Counted from the stretch's first letter, positions 34,139-43,676 are shown. The stretch is DNA of 64,000 nt from Hyphomicrobiales bacterium (GCA_017305835.1 JAFKJY010000052.1:1-64000), one strand, 5' to 3'. Notes: a model not told the origin generated them from the sequence alone. Made by a program: numbers and translations.

Positions 34139-34479
34139 CACCACGCCGAGGGGAAGCGGTGGGTGCCGTCCGGCCCGAGCGGCAGCGGCCTGGCCCAGGC
34201 GACGTGGCGCAGGTCGAGCGGGCCATAGAGATGCGGAAACAGCGCGCCGCCGCGCGACGGCTCGTATTTCAGCGCCTCGCCCAGCAGCGCGTCGTCGACG
34301 GCCACCAGCACCAGGTCGCGCTGGCCGGCAAAATGCTTCGCCGCCGTCTCGGCCACCTGCATCGCGGTCGAAAAATGGATGAAGCCGTCGGAGAGGTCGA
34401 TTCCCGCGCCGTCGAAGCGGCCGGCCTTCTCGGCGGCCTGCCAGACCGGGCGCGGGCATATCTTGTAGATCAGGGCCAT
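34138..34479 (-). CDS. DUF952 family protein
   Basis: 113 residues with the DUF952 pattern IYKICPRPVWQAAEKAG...DGFIHFSTAMQVAETAAKHFAGQRDLVLV and a C-terminal FPHLYGPLD. Function is unknown; the family usually precedes pyrD in Rhizobiales. ATG at 34479; the frame continuing to 34746 crosses a repeat and is not coding. Confidence 0.88.
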   Translation of the reverse strand: MALIYKICPRPVWQAAEKAGRFDGAGIDLSDGFIHFSTAMQVAETAAKHFAGQRDLVLVAVDDALLGEALKYEPSRGGALFPHLYGPLDLRHVAWARPLPLGPDGTHRFPSAW

Positions 34480-34491
34480 GCCCGGCCTATA

Positions 34492-34650
34492 GAGCATTTC
34501 CAGCAAAAGTGCGAAGCGGTTTTGCGTCCGGAAATGCGGTTGAAACAAAGAGATGGAGCAATTCCGCCGTTTCCGTGAAAACCGGAACCGCCGGCGCCGC
34601 GCCGGAAAGACGGCGCGCGCGACATTCGGCGATTTCAACCGCATTTCCGG
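34492..34650. repeat. RIME-like palindromic intergenic repeat
   Basis: The sequence begins GAGCATTTCCAGCAAAAG and continues to ...GCGGTTTTGCGTCCGG, a pattern I recognise as an intergenic palindromic repeat of Rhizobiales. Perfect 18-bp inverted repeats (34528-34545 and 34633-34650, starting CCGGAAATGCGG) enclose about 87 bp, giving a 123-bp unit with mobile-repeat character. It lies between the divergent DUF952 and small exported protein genes. Confidence 0.7.
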
Positions 34651-34699
34651 CGCATTGGATGCTATGCTGCGGCTCGAACGATCGTGCGGAGGGATTCCC

Positions 34700-35134
34700 A
34701 TGCGTGCCACCCTGATGCTTGCCGCTGCGGCCGCCGCCCTCTTCATGGCCGGGCCGGCCTCCTCGGCCGACGAAGCCGGCCGCTACCGGCTGGAGCGCAC
34801 CGACGGCGGCTTCGTGCGCATGGACACGCTGACCGGCCAGATGTCGTTCTGCACCCAGCAGGCCGGCGGGCTCGACTGCAAGGCGGCGGCCGACGAGCGG
34901 CCTGCCGCCGCGGCCGAGATCGACAGGCTCTCGCGCCGCGTCGAGGCGCTGGAGAAGCGCATCGCCGGGCTGGAGACCGGCAAGCCGCAGAACGCCCTGC
35001 CGACGGACGAGGAATTCGAGCGCACCATGGGCTTCATGGAGCGCTTCTTCCGCCGGTTCATGGGAATGATGCAGGATTTCCAGCACGAGCAGAAGCCGGG
35101 CCAGCCGTCCACGACGACGCCCGACCGCACCTGA
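34700..35134 (+). CDS. Small exported coiled-coil protein (144 aa)
   Basis: Residues 1-23 form a signal peptide (MRATLMLAAAAAALFMAGPASS). Next is a short domain YRLERTDGGFVRMDTLTGQMSFC with two cysteines (SFC...DCK), then a coiled coil (AAEIDRLSRRVEALEKRIAGLE) and a Met/Phe-rich amphipathic stretch (FMERFFRRFMGMMQDF). The ATG has GGAGGG upstream. It resembles uncharacterised periplasmic proteins of Rhizobiales. No function assigned. Confidence 0.75.
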   Translation: MRATLMLAAAAAALFMAGPASSADEAGRYRLERTDGGFVRMDTLTGQMSFCTQQAGGLDCKAAADERPAAAAEIDRLSRRVEALEKRIAGLETGKPQNALPTDEEFERTMGFMERFFRRFMGMMQDFQHEQKPGQPSTTTPDRT

Positions 35135-35268
35135 AACTCGCCGCCCGCCTGCGTCATCTGCGCCCCGGCGCGGCCTTTGGCTTGAAAAGGCGCCGTCCCC
35201 CCGCATAATCGGGCGACTCCGTCGCACGCCGCGGCACGGCAGCGGCCGGCGGAGCGGGGAGGACCATT

Positions 35269-35925
35269 TTGGCCGGCTACAAATTCGTCGTCGCGGACGA
35301 TCATCCGCTTTTCCGGGGAGCGTTGAAGCAGGCCCTGATGCGGATCGGCCCCGACAGCCGGATCCTCGAGGCGGGCGACTTCGACGGCGCCAAGGCGCTG
35401 ATCGCGGCCAATGCCGACGCCGACCTCGTCCTGCTCGATCTCTCCATGCCGGGCGCCAGCGGCCTTTCCGGGCTGGTCGCGATGCGCGGGCAGCATTCCT
35501 CGCTGCCGGTGGTCGTGGTGTCGGCGCATGACGATCCCGAGACGATCCGCCGTGCGCTGGAGCTCGGCGCCTCGGGCTTCATCTCCAAGTCCGCCTCGAT
35601 GGACCAGATCTGCTCCGCCATCTCCTCGGTGCTGGAGGGCGGCATCTGCACGCCCGACGGCATCGACCTCGGCGAGGAACGGGACCCCGAGATCTCCGAC
35701 CTGATCCGCCGCCTGCAGACACTGACGCCGCAGCAGGCGCGCGTGCTGGGCATGATCGGCGAGGGCCGCCTCAACAAGCAGATCGCCTACGAGCTCGGCG
35801 TCTCGGAGGCGACAGTGAAGGCGCATGTCTCGGCGATCCTGCAGAAGCTCGGCGTCGACAGCCGCACCCAGGCCGTGATCCGCCTGTCGCGCATCGGCTC
35901 CGACCCGGCCGCGATAGGATCGTAA
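35269..35925 (+). CDS. LuxR-type (NarL/FixJ family) response regulator
   Basis: 218 residues: receiver domain with acidic pocket VVADDHP, phospho-accepting Asp in LVLLDLSMPG and Lys in FISKSA, then a LuxR helix-turn-helix LTPQQARVLGMIGEGRLNKQIAYELGVSEATVKAHVSAILQKLGV. Starts at TTG with GGGGAGG upstream. It faces the hybrid kinase with one base between the stops, so the kinase is its likely partner. Targets are unknown; relatives control alcohol or carbon-source genes. Confidence 0.9.
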   Translation: MAGYKFVVADDHPLFRGALKQALMRIGPDSRILEAGDFDGAKALIAANADADLVLLDLSMPGASGLSGLVAMRGQHSSLPVVVVSAHDDPETIRRALELGASGFISKSASMDQICSAISSVLEGGICTPDGIDLGEERDPEISDLIRRLQTLTPQQARVLGMIGEGRLNKQIAYELGVSEATVKAHVSAILQKLGVDSRTQAVIRLSRIGSDPAAIGS

Positions 35926-35926
35926 C

Positions 35927-38900
35927 TTATTCGGCGGCCGACAGCCGGCCGTGCCAGCGCGCCAGCACGGCGCGCAGGGCCGCGGGCTTCACCGGCTTGC
36001 CGATCACCGGGATGTCGAGCCGCTCGGCCTGCTGCCGAACCTCGCTGGAGCGGTCCGCCGTCACCAGCACGGCCGGCAGCTCGTCGCCGTGGCGCTGCCT
36101 GAGCGTGGCGACCACGTCCAGCCCGTTTTCGCGGTCGAGGTGGTAGTCGGCGATGACGAGGCTGGGTGGCGCGGTCTCCGGCCCGTCGCGCAGGTCGGCC
36201 GAGCCGCGGCACGTCTCGACCGCGCAGCCCCAGCCTTCGAGCAGCCGGCGCATGCCGTCGAGGATGCGCGGGTCGTTGTCGATGCACAGCACGCGCATGC
36301 CGGCAAGGCTCGCCGGGGCGCCGGCCGCCGGCCGTTCCTCGAAGGTGGCCGCCGCCTGCGGCGCCGCGACGCGCGGCGCCAGCACCGAGAAGCGGGTGCC
36401 TTGCGCCAGTCGCGAATGGATGCGGATCTCCAGCCTCAACACGCGCGCGATGCGGTCGACGATCGAGAGGCCGAGACCCAAGCCCTGCGCCTCGCGCATG
36501 CCTTCGTCGAGCCGCGTGAACTCGCGGAACACCGTGCTCAATTTCTCCGGCGCGATGCCGATGCCCGTGTCGATCACCTGCAACTCGACGAGGTCGCCGC
36601 GCCGCCGCGCCCCGATCAGCACGCCGCCCCGGCGGGTGTACTTGATCGCGTTGGAGACCAGGTTCTGCACCAGCCGGCGGAACAGGTTGCGGTCGGTGTG
36701 GAGCGCGATCGAAGACGGCACGATGCGCAGCTCCAGCCCCTTTTCGGCGGCGAGCGGCTGGAAGTCGGTGGCGACCTGGCGCAGCAGCCCGTCCAGCCGG
36801 AAGGTCGAGGGCGACGGCTTCATCGCGCCGGCGTCGAGCCGCGAGATGTCGAGCACGGCGCCGAGGATCGCCTCGACCGAATCGAGCGAGGATTCGATGT
36901 TGCCGAGGCCGCCGCGCAGGGACCCGTCGGCCGTCGTCTCCAGCAGCGAGGCGCAGTAGAGCCGGGCCGCGTTGAGCGGCTGCAGGATGTCGTGGCCGGC
37001 CGCCGCCAGGAAGCGCGTCTTGCCGAGATTGGCCTCCTCGGCGAGCATCTGCGCCTGGGCCAGCTCCTCGTTGACGTGCATCAGCTCGGCGGTGCGGCTC
37101 GCCACCCGCTGCTCCAGCGTCTCGTTGACGCGCTTCAGCTCCGCGTCGGCCGCCACCCGCGCGGTGATGTCGGTATAGGTTGCCACCAGCCCGCCGTCCG
37201 GCATCGGGCTCGCGCGATACTCGATGATGCGGCCGCTGGAGGAGAGCTCGACCTGCCAGGATTGGCCGAAGCGGACGAGGCGGTCGAGCACGAGGTCGTC
37301 CTCGCCCGGCTGTATGTCGCCGCGGCGGACGAGGTGGCGCAGCATGTCGGCGACCGAGACGCCGACGCGCCCCATCTCGTCGGGCAGCTCGAACAGGCTG
37401 AAATACTGGCTGTTCCAGCAGATCAGCCTGAGGTCGCGGTCGAACACGGTGATGCCCTGCTCCATCTGGTCGAGCGCGGTCTGGAGCAGGTCGCGGTTGT
37501 GGTGCAGCGCCTCCGAGGCGTCGTCGAGCAGCCTCAGCGCATCTGGAGAGGCGCCTTCGCCGCGCTGGAAAAGCAGCGACAGGATGAGCCGTGCCGACGA
37601 CGATCCGACGGCGCTGGCCAGCAACTGCTCGGCGAAGCGCGCCAGCTCGATCGAGGCCCGCTCGGTGCCGGCCAGCCGCATGCCTTCGCTCGCCTCGAAG
37701 CTCTGCAGCGAGCGTTCCGTGCGCTCGACGCCGAGATAGCGCGCGATCGTCTCGCGCAGGTCGTCGACGGTCACCGAGGTGCGCATGCGCCGCAGCGCCG
37801 GCACGGGATGCGCGTCGCGCGGCACGAAGATGGCCGCCTGGATGCGCTCGCGGGGCGCAGCACTACGCGACAGCGAGCCGAGCACGAAGAACAGCGCGTT
37901 GATGGAGAGGCTCCACATCACGCCATGGTTGAGCGGGTCGGCCTCGGCCCCGAACAGCGCCTGCGGCCGCAGGTCGGAGATGCCGAAGGGGCCTGCGGTG
38001 ATGAGCTCCAGCCCGGGCGGGGCGATCGACGGCAGGAGCAGCGTGTAGGCCCAGACGAGCGTGCCGGCGGCCATTCCGAGGCCGGCGCCCCGGGCGTTGG
38101 CGCCGCGCCAGAACAGGCCGCCGATGAGGGCCGGCGCGAACTGCGCGATCGCGGCGAAGGAGATCAGGCCGATTGCCGCGAGCCGCGTGTTGGTGGTCGC
38201 CTCGCGGTAGTAGAGGAAGGCGGCGAGCAGGATGAGGAAGATGGCGGCCCTGCGGACGTTGAGGATCAGCTTGGTCATATCCTCCTTGGCGCGGAAGTCG
38301 GGCCGCAGGAAGCGCCGCAGGAAGAGCGGGATGACGAGGTCGTTCGAGATCATGATCGACAGCGACACGCTCTCGACGATGACCATTGCGGTCGCCGCCG
38401 AAAGGCCGCCGATGAAGGCGATCATCGCCAGCGCGTCCTGGTGCTCGAACAGCGGCAGCGACAGCACGTAGAGGTCCGGCGTCGTGCGGCCGCCGACGGT
38501 CGCCAGCCCCGCGAAGGCGATCGGGATGACGAACAGGTTGATCGCCACGAGGTAGAGCGGGAACAGCCAGCTCGCCTTGCGCAGCTCCTCCTCGCGCCGG
38601 TTCTCCACGATGGTGAGGTGGAACTGGCGCGGCAGCATGATGATGGCGAGGCCCGACAGGACCGTCAGCACGATCCAGGTCGCGGGCGAGGTCTGGTAGG
38701 CGAGCGAGCGGGCGACGGCCTCGTTGGCCCCCACCTGCCGCAGCAGGTCACCCGGGCCGCCGAACAGGAAGAAGACCACCGCGAGGCCGACGGTAAGGAA
38801 GGCCGCCAGCTTGATCACCGATTCCACCGCCACTGCCAGCACCAGCCCGTCCTGGTGCTCGGTGGCGTCGGCATGGCGCGTGCCGAACAGCACGGCGAAC

Positions 38901-39418
38901 AGCGCGAGCAGCAGCGCCACGATCAGCGAGATGTCGCCGAACACGAGGTTCAGCGCCGGCGGCGCGCCGTTGTAGTGCTCGACCATCAGGCTGACCGAGG
39001 TCGAGATCGCCTTCAGTTGCAGCGCGATGTAGGGCACCGTGCCGAGCGTGGCGATCAGTGTCGCGATCGAGGCGACGGCGAAGCTCTTGCCGTAGCGGGC
39101 GGCGAGGAAGTCGGCGATGGAGGTGATGCGCTCCGACTTGGCGAGCCGGATCATGCGCCTGAGCAGCGGCACGCCGAACAGGAACACCAGCGCGGGGCCG
39201 ATATAGATCGCCAGGAACTCCCAGTTGCGCTCGGCCGCCAGCCCGACCGAGCCGAAGAAGGTCCACGAGGTGCAGTAGATGGCGAGGCTGAGCGCATAGA
39301 TCAGCGGCCGCGCGCGGCCGGGGTCGATGCGGCGCGACCGCCGGTCGCCGATGCTGGCGATGGCGAACAGCATCGTGACATAGGCGACGGCAATGACCGC
39401 TATGAACCAGCCCTGCAC
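35927..39418 (-). CDS. Sodium:solute symporter-fused hybrid histidine kinase (1163 aa)
   Basis: The first ~500 residues are an SSF-like membrane domain of about 13 helices (IYCTSWTFFGSVGLAAERNWEFLAIYIGPALVF, ARYGKSFAVASIATLIATLGTVPYIALQLKAIS). A PAS domain (~640-760), a coiled coil, HisKA with H809 in AAAGHDILQPLNAARLY, and HATPase (NLVSNAIKYTRRGG, DTGIGIAP, GLGLGLSIVDRI) follow. A C-terminal receiver carries Asp near 1090 (LVIADYHLDRENG). CbrA-like kinases share this layout and may couple substrate sensing to a transporter-like domain. Converges on the LuxR-type regulator. Confidence 0.9.
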   Translation of the reverse strand: MQGWFIAVIAVAYVTMLFAIASIGDRRSRRIDPGRARPLIYALSLAIYCTSWTFFGSVGLAAERNWEFLAIYIGPALVFLFGVPLLRRMIRLAKSERITSIADFLAARYGKSFAVASIATLIATLGTVPYIALQLKAISTSVSLMVEHYNGAPPALNLVFGDISLIVALLLALFAVLFGTRHADATEHQDGLVLAVAVESVIKLAAFLTVGLAVVFFLFGGPGDLLRQVGANEAVARSLAYQTSPATWIVLTVLSGLAIIMLPRQFHLTIVENRREEELRKASWLFPLYLVAINLFVIPIAFAGLATVGGRTTPDLYVLSLPLFEHQDALAMIAFIGGLSAATAMVIVESVSLSIMISNDLVIPLFLRRFLRPDFRAKEDMTKLILNVRRAAIFLILLAAFLYYREATTNTRLAAIGLISFAAIAQFAPALIGGLFWRGANARGAGLGMAAGTLVWAYTLLLPSIAPPGLELITAGPFGISDLRPQALFGAEADPLNHGVMWSLSINALFFVLGSLSRSAAPRERIQAAIFVPRDAHPVPALRRMRTSVTVDDLRETIARYLGVERTERSLQSFEASEGMRLAGTERASIELARFAEQLLASAVGSSSARLILSLLFQRGEGASPDALRLLDDASEALHHNRDLLQTALDQMEQGITVFDRDLRLICWNSQYFSLFELPDEMGRVGVSVADMLRHLVRRGDIQPGEDDLVLDRLVRFGQSWQVELSSSGRIIEYRASPMPDGGLVATYTDITARVAADAELKRVNETLEQRVASRTAELMHVNEELAQAQMLAEEANLGKTRFLAAAGHDILQPLNAARLYCASLLETTADGSLRGGLGNIESSLDSVEAILGAVLDISRLDAGAMKPSPSTFRLDGLLRQVATDFQPLAAEKGLELRIVPSSIALHTDRNLFRRLVQNLVSNAIKYTRRGGVLIGARRRGDLVELQVIDTGIGIAPEKLSTVFREFTRLDEGMREAQGLGLGLSIVDRIARVLRLEIRIHSRLAQGTRFSVLAPRVAAPQAAATFEERPAAGAPASLAGMRVLCIDNDPRILDGMRRLLEGWGCAVETCRGSADLRDGPETAPPSLVIADYHLDRENGLDVVATLRQRHGDELPAVLVTADRSSEVRQQAERLDIPVIGKPVKPAALRAVLARWHGRLSAAE

Positions 39419-39588
39419 CGGGCGTCATCCTCCCGCGCTCGGCAGCCCCGGGAAGCCAAGCACAGGGCGGCCGCGCTGTCCATCGGCGCGCCTGCAAGAT
39501 GGCGCTTCCCGTGGCGCGCCCATTTGCTATGTTCGGTTGTGTGAATTGAGCGGCGGCGCGTCATGCGCGCAGATCAGGGGAGAGACGG

Positions 39589-40020
39589 ATGCTCAAGGAA
39601 TTTCAGGAATTTATTGCACGCGGCAATGTGATGGATCTGGCCGTCGGCGTCATCATCGGCGCGGCCTTCGGCAAGATCGTCGATTCGCTGGTCAACGACA
39701 TCATCATGCCGATCGTGGGCGCGATCTTCGGCGGCCTCGACTTTTCCAACTACTTCCTGCCGCTGTCGTCGGGCGTCACCGCCACCTCGCTAGCGGCGGC
39801 CCGCGAGCAGGGCGCGGTCTTCGCCTACGGCAACTTCCTGACCGTGGTGATCAACTTCCTGATCCTCGCCTGGATCATCTTCCTGATGGTCAAGGGCGTG
39901 AACAACCTGCGCCGCCGCGTCGAGCGCCAGAAGGAGGCCGCTCCCGGCACGCCGCCCGCACCGCCGGCCGACGTCGCGCTGCTGACGGAGATCCGCGACC
40001 TGCTGGCCACCCGCAGGTAG
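39589..40020 (+). CDS. mscL: Large-conductance mechanosensitive channel
   Basis: 143 residues with the two helices of Msc[41 protein letters not shown] and [28 protein letters not shown], then a cytoplasmic helix ([13 protein letters not shown]). Opens under membrane tension to release osmolytes on hypo-osmotic shock. Ends before a terminator hairpin at 40102. Confidence 0.96.
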   Translation: MLKEFQEFIARGNVMDLAVGVIIGAAFGKIVDSLVNDIIMPIVGAIFGGLDFSNYFLPLSSGVTATSLAAAREQGAVFAYGNFLTVVINFLILAWIIFLMVKGVNNLRRRVERQKEAAPGTPPAPPADVALLTEIRDLLATRR

Positions 40021-40101
40021 CCGCGCGCGGCCTCGTGGCCCAATCCGCCGGCCTTTGCATCGGGCCTGCGGGACGATAGAGAGTTGGCAGGATGAACCAG
40101 G

Positions 40102-40131
40102 AGCGGGGCCGCGCGGCCCCGCTTCGCTTTT
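40102..40131 (+). terminator. Terminator after mscL
   Basis: AGCGGGGCC-GCGC-GGCCCCGCT followed by TCGCTTTT. It lies in what would be the N-terminal codons of a longer version of the next gene, supporting the downstream TTG as that gene's true start. Confidence 0.6.
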
Positions 40132-40148
40132 GTGCCCGGAGGCATGCC

Positions 40149-41312
40149 TTGCTCGTCGACGATCTGCGCCCGGAAGCCCGCGCCGCGCCCGAAAGCGGCA
40201 TCGTCGCGGTCGCCAATTACGGCTGGTCGAAGCCGGACGTGATCCCGCTCTGGGCGGGCGAGGGCGACCTGCCGACGCCGGCCTTCATCGCCGAAGCCGC
40301 CTCGCGGGCGCTGGCCGGCGGCGAGACCTTCTACACGCGCCAGCGCGGCATCCCCGAGCTGCGCGAGGCGCTGGCGGCCTATCATTCCCGCCTCTTCGGC
40401 CGCTCCTTCGCGCCGGAGGAGTTCTTCGTTACCGGCGGCGGCATGCAGGCGATCCAGCTCGCCATCGACTGCGTGGCCGGCAAGGGCGACGAGCTGATCT
40501 ACATGAGCCCGGCCTGGCCGAACTTCGCGGGCGCCGTCGGGGTGGCGGGCGCGACGCCGGTTCCGGTGCGGCTGACCCCCGGCGACAACGGCTGGGTCTG
40601 CGACGTCGACCGCATCGCCGCGGCGATCACCCCGCGCACCCGCGCCATCTTCCTCAACACGCCGTCCAACCCGACCGGCTGGACCGCCGACGCCGAGACG
40701 CTGCGCACCGTGCTCGACCTCGCCCGCCGGCGCGGCCTGTGGATCATCGCCGACGAGATCTACAGCCGCTTCTACTATGGCGGCCGCCGCGCGCCGTCCT
40801 TCCTCGACGTGATGGCGGAAGACGACCGCATCATCTTCGTCAACTCCTTCTCCAAGAATTGGGCGATGACCGGCTGGCGCATCGGCTGGATCAGGGCTCA
40901 TCCCTCGCTCGGGCAGGTGATCGAGAACCTCGTCCAGTATTCGACCTCCGGCGTCGCGCAGTTCATGCAGCGCGGCGCGGTTGCCGCGCTCACCGAGGGC
41001 GAGGCCTTCGTCGAATCGCAGATCGGGCGCGCCCGCCAGGCGCGCGACATCGTCTGCTCGGCGCTCGCCGCCACCGGCCGGGCGCGCGTTCTGCCGCCGC
41101 AGGGCGCCTTCTACCTGTTCTTCGCGGTCGACGGCGTGACGGATTCGCTCGCGGCCTGCTTCGACATCGTCGACAAGGCGCGCGTCGGGCTGGCGCCGGG
41201 CATGGCCTTCGGCGAGGGCGCGGACGAATGGTTCCGCCTCTGCTTCCACCGCCGCCTCGACCATGTGGAGGCGGCCGCGACCCGGCTTGCCGAGTGGATC
41301 GCCAGCCGCTAG
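40149..41312 (+). CDS. PLP-dependent class I/II aminotransferase
   Basis: Type-I fold enzyme with IFLNTPSNPTGW, IADEIYSRFYYGG and the PLP lysine in NSFSKNWAMTGWRIGW. Similar to aspartate/aromatic-type aminotransferases, substrate not identifiable. I chose the TTG at 40149, which has GGAGG six bases upstream; the ATG at 40092 would translate through the mscL terminator. 387 residues. The malonyl-CoA synthetase-like gene follows after 26 bp. Confidence 0.85.
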   Translation: MLVDDLRPEARAAPESGIVAVANYGWSKPDVIPLWAGEGDLPTPAFIAEAASRALAGGETFYTRQRGIPELREALAAYHSRLFGRSFAPEEFFVTGGGMQAIQLAIDCVAGKGDELIYMSPAWPNFAGAVGVAGATPVPVRLTPGDNGWVCDVDRIAAAITPRTRAIFLNTPSNPTGWTADAETLRTVLDLARRRGLWIIADEIYSRFYYGGRRAPSFLDVMAEDDRIIFVNSFSKNWAMTGWRIGWIRAHPSLGQVIENLVQYSTSGVAQFMQRGAVAALTEGEAFVESQIGRARQARDIVCSALAATGRARVLPPQGAFYLFFAVDGVTDSLAACFDIVDKARVGLAPGMAFGEGADEWFRLCFHRRLDHVEAAATRLAEWIASR

Positions 41313-41338
41313 GCGAGGGCGACCGGCAGGAGGGGACC

Positions 41339-42850
41339 ATGGCCAACCACATGTTCGATGCGATCCGCGCGGCGGCTCGCCCGGAAGCGATCTTCATCGA
41401 GACGACGGACGGGCGCCGCTGGACCTATGCCGACATGCTGGCGGCGTCCGCCCGCTTCGCCGGCGTGCTCGCGGCACTCGGCGTCGAGCCGGGCGACCGG
41501 GTGGCCGTGCAGGTGGAGAAGAGCCCGCAAGCCGTGCTGCTCTACCTCGCCTGCCTGCGCGCCGGGGCGATCTACCTGCCGCTCAACACCGCCTATACGC
41601 TGGCCGAGCTCGACTATTTCGTCTCCGACGCCGAGCCGCGGCTGGTCGTCGTTTCCCCCGCCGCCCGCGCCGGCGTCGAGGCGATCGCCGCGCCGCGCGG
41701 CGCCCGCGTCGAGACGCTGGACGAGGCGGGCGGCGGCTCCCTCGCCGACCGCGCGGCCGCCATGCCGGGCGACTTCGCCGACGTCGCGCGGGGGCGGGAC
41801 GACCTCGCCGCGATCCTCTACACCTCGGGCACCACCGGCCGCTCCAAGGGCGCGATGCTGACGCACGACAATCTGCTGTCGAACGCGGTCGCGCTCTGCG
41901 ACATCTGGCGCTTCACCGCCGTCGACCGGCTGATCCACGCGCTGCCGATCTTCCACACGCACGGCCTGTTCGTCGCCACCAACGTGGTGCTGCTGTCGGG
42001 CGCGTCGATGATTTTCCTGCCGAAGTTCGACGCCGACGAGGTGCTGCGGCTGATGCCGCGCGCCACCGTGCTGATGGGCGTGCCGACCTTCTACGTCCGC
42101 CTGCTGCAGCATCCGGGCCTGACGCGTGAGGCGACGGCCGGCATGCGGCTGTTCGTCTCCGGCTCCGCGCCGCTGCTGGCCGAAACGCACGCGGCGTTCG
42201 GGGCGCGCACCGGCCATGCCATCCTCGAGCGCTACGGCATGACCGAGACCAACATGAACACGTCGAACCCCTATGACGGCGACCGCGTCGCCGGCACGGT
42301 CGGCTTCCCGCTGCCGGGGGTGGACCTGCGCGTGACCGAGCCGGAGAGCGGCGCGCCGCTGCCGGCCGGCGAGACCGGCATGATCGAGGTGCGCGGCCCC
42401 AACGTCTTCAAGGGCTACTGGCGCATGCCGGAGAAGACCGCGGCCGAGTTCCGGCCCGACGGCTTCTTCATCACCGGCGACCTCGGCAAGGTCGACGCGC
42501 GCGGCTACGTCCACATCGTCGGCCGCGGCAAGGATCTCGTCATCAGCGGCGGCTTCAACGTCTACCCGAAGGAGGTCGAGACCGAGATCGACCAGCTCGA
42601 GGGCGTGGTCGAGAGCGCGGTGATCGGCGTGCCGCATCCCGATTTCGGCGAAGGCGTGGTGGCGGTGGTGGTGCGCGGCAAGGGGGCGGCCCTCGACGAG
42701 GCGGCGGTCATGGCCGGCATCCGCGACCGGCTGGCGCGCTACAAGCAGCCCAAGGCCGTCGTCTTCGCCGACGAGCTGCCGCGCAACACCATGGGCAAGG
42801 TGCAGAAGAACGTGCTGCGCGAGCGCTACGCCAAGCTGTTCGCGCAGTAG
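41339..42850 (+). CDS. matB: Malonyl-CoA synthetase-like acyl-CoA ligase
   Basis: 503-residue AMP-forming ligase with the P-loop YTSGTTGRSKGAM, ERYGMTETNMNTSNPYDGDRVAGTVGFPLPG, ITGDLGK and the C-terminal catalytic Lys in NTMGKVQKN. The ERYGMTET-NPYDG pattern is typical of MatB, which activates malonate or methylmalonate. ATG at 41339 follows GGAGGGG. No matA or matC beside it, so the role (malonate use or fatty-acid precursor supply) is open. Confidence 0.82.
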   Translation: MANHMFDAIRAAARPEAIFIETTDGRRWTYADMLAASARFAGVLAALGVEPGDRVAVQVEKSPQAVLLYLACLRAGAIYLPLNTAYTLAELDYFVSDAEPRLVVVSPAARAGVEAIAAPRGARVETLDEAGGGSLADRAAAMPGDFADVARGRDDLAAILYTSGTTGRSKGAMLTHDNLLSNAVALCDIWRFTAVDRLIHALPIFHTHGLFVATNVVLLSGASMIFLPKFDADEVLRLMPRATVLMGVPTFYVRLLQHPGLTREATAGMRLFVSGSAPLLAETHAAFGARTGHAILERYGMTETNMNTSNPYDGDRVAGTVGFPLPGVDLRVTEPESGAPLPAGETGMIEVRGPNVFKGYWRMPEKTAAEFRPDGFFITGDLGKVDARGYVHIVGRGKDLVISGGFNVYPKEVETEIDQLEGVVESAVIGVPHPDFGEGVVAVVVRGKGAALDEAAVMAGIRDRLARYKQPKAVVFADELPRNTMGKVQKNVLRERYAKLFAQ

Positions 42851-42864
42851 GGCGCCGCTCCGGC

Positions 42865-43539
42865 TCAGGCGGCGACGAAGCGCAGCACCATCTCGACGCT
42901 GCTCTCGCGCAGCCGCGCCAGCTCGGCGGGCGCGCCGATGTCGCGGCCGAAGATCTTCGAGAAGGTCGCGCGGTTGGAGACGTTGAAGAAGCACAGCGCG
43001 CTGACCTGCCAGTGCAGCTCGAGCGGGTCGAGCCCCGGCCGGAACACACCCTCCGCCACGCCGCGGTCGTAGATCGAGGCGATGTTGTCGATGGCCGTGA
43101 CGTTGAGCCCGCGGATCACGTCGGAGCGCTCCAGATACTGCCCGTGGTGGATGTTCTCGATCATCACCATGCGGATGAATTCCTCGTGCTCGTGGTGGTG
43201 GTCGAAGGTGAACTCGACCAGCCGGCGCAACGCCTCGCGCGGCGGCAGGCCGTCCGTGTCGAGCTTCGCCTCGCCCTCGCGCACAGTGCGGTAGGCGTTC
43301 TCCAGCGCGCGCAGATAGAGCCCGTCCTTGTCGCCGAAATAATAGTAGATCATGCGCTTGGACGATTTCGTCCGCGCCGCGATCTCGTCGATGCGCGCGC
43401 CCGACAGCCCGTTCATCGCGAATTCGCGCGAGGCCGTTTCGAGGATGTCCCGCTTCGTCCCGTCTGGATCCTGCGACCGCTTCGGCGGCTCGCGGTCCTT
43501 GCGGATCGCCTTCGGACGGGCAGGGGTCGGCTCGCGCAT
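42865..43539 (-). CDS. TetR-family transcriptional regulator
   Basis: 224 residues with the TetR helix-turn-helix (TKRDILETASREFAMNGLSGARIDEIAARTKSSKRMIYYYFGDKDGLY). The ATG at 43539 follows GAGG; a longer frame to 43614 runs across the divergent promoter. It is divergent from the shikimate dehydrogenase-like/TRAP operon, and a TetR-type palindrome lies inside that operon's promoter. Confidence 0.9.
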   Translation of the reverse strand: MREPTPARPKAIRKDREPPKRSQDPDGTKRDILETASREFAMNGLSGARIDEIAARTKSSKRMIYYYFGDKDGLYLRALENAYRTVREGEAKLDTDGLPPREALRRLVEFTFDHHHEHEEFIRMVMIENIHHGQYLERSDVIRGLNVTAIDNIASIYDRGVAEGVFRPGLDPLELHWQVSALCFFNVSNRATFSKIFGRDIGAPAELARLRESSVEMVLRFVAA

Positions 43540-43566
43540 CGAAACCTCACGCGCCGCGTCGCGGCG

Positions 43567-43594
43567 TTGACAAACTAACCAGTTCGTACATAGT
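43567..43594 (+). promoter_or_regulatory. Promoter of the aroE-like/TRAP operon with embedded TetR operator
   Basis: TTGACA at 43567-43572 and CATAGT at 43589-43594 (16-bp spacer) form a good sigma70 promoter. The spacer holds AACT-AACC-AGTT (43573-43584), an inverted repeat of the type bound by TetR repressors. A dimer here would block polymerase directly. Confidence 0.65.
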
Positions 43595-43676
43595 GCACGG
43601 AACGGCTGAGCCATTTATCGGCTCGCGCCGCGGGAGCACAAGGCCGGCACGACGACCGGCCGCGCGGGGAGGAGCG

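Noticed and set aside
35951..39544. 1197-codon plus-strand open frame
   Set aside because: Antisense of the hybrid histidine kinase, His/Arg-rich with no domains; the kinase on the minus strand has every expected motif.
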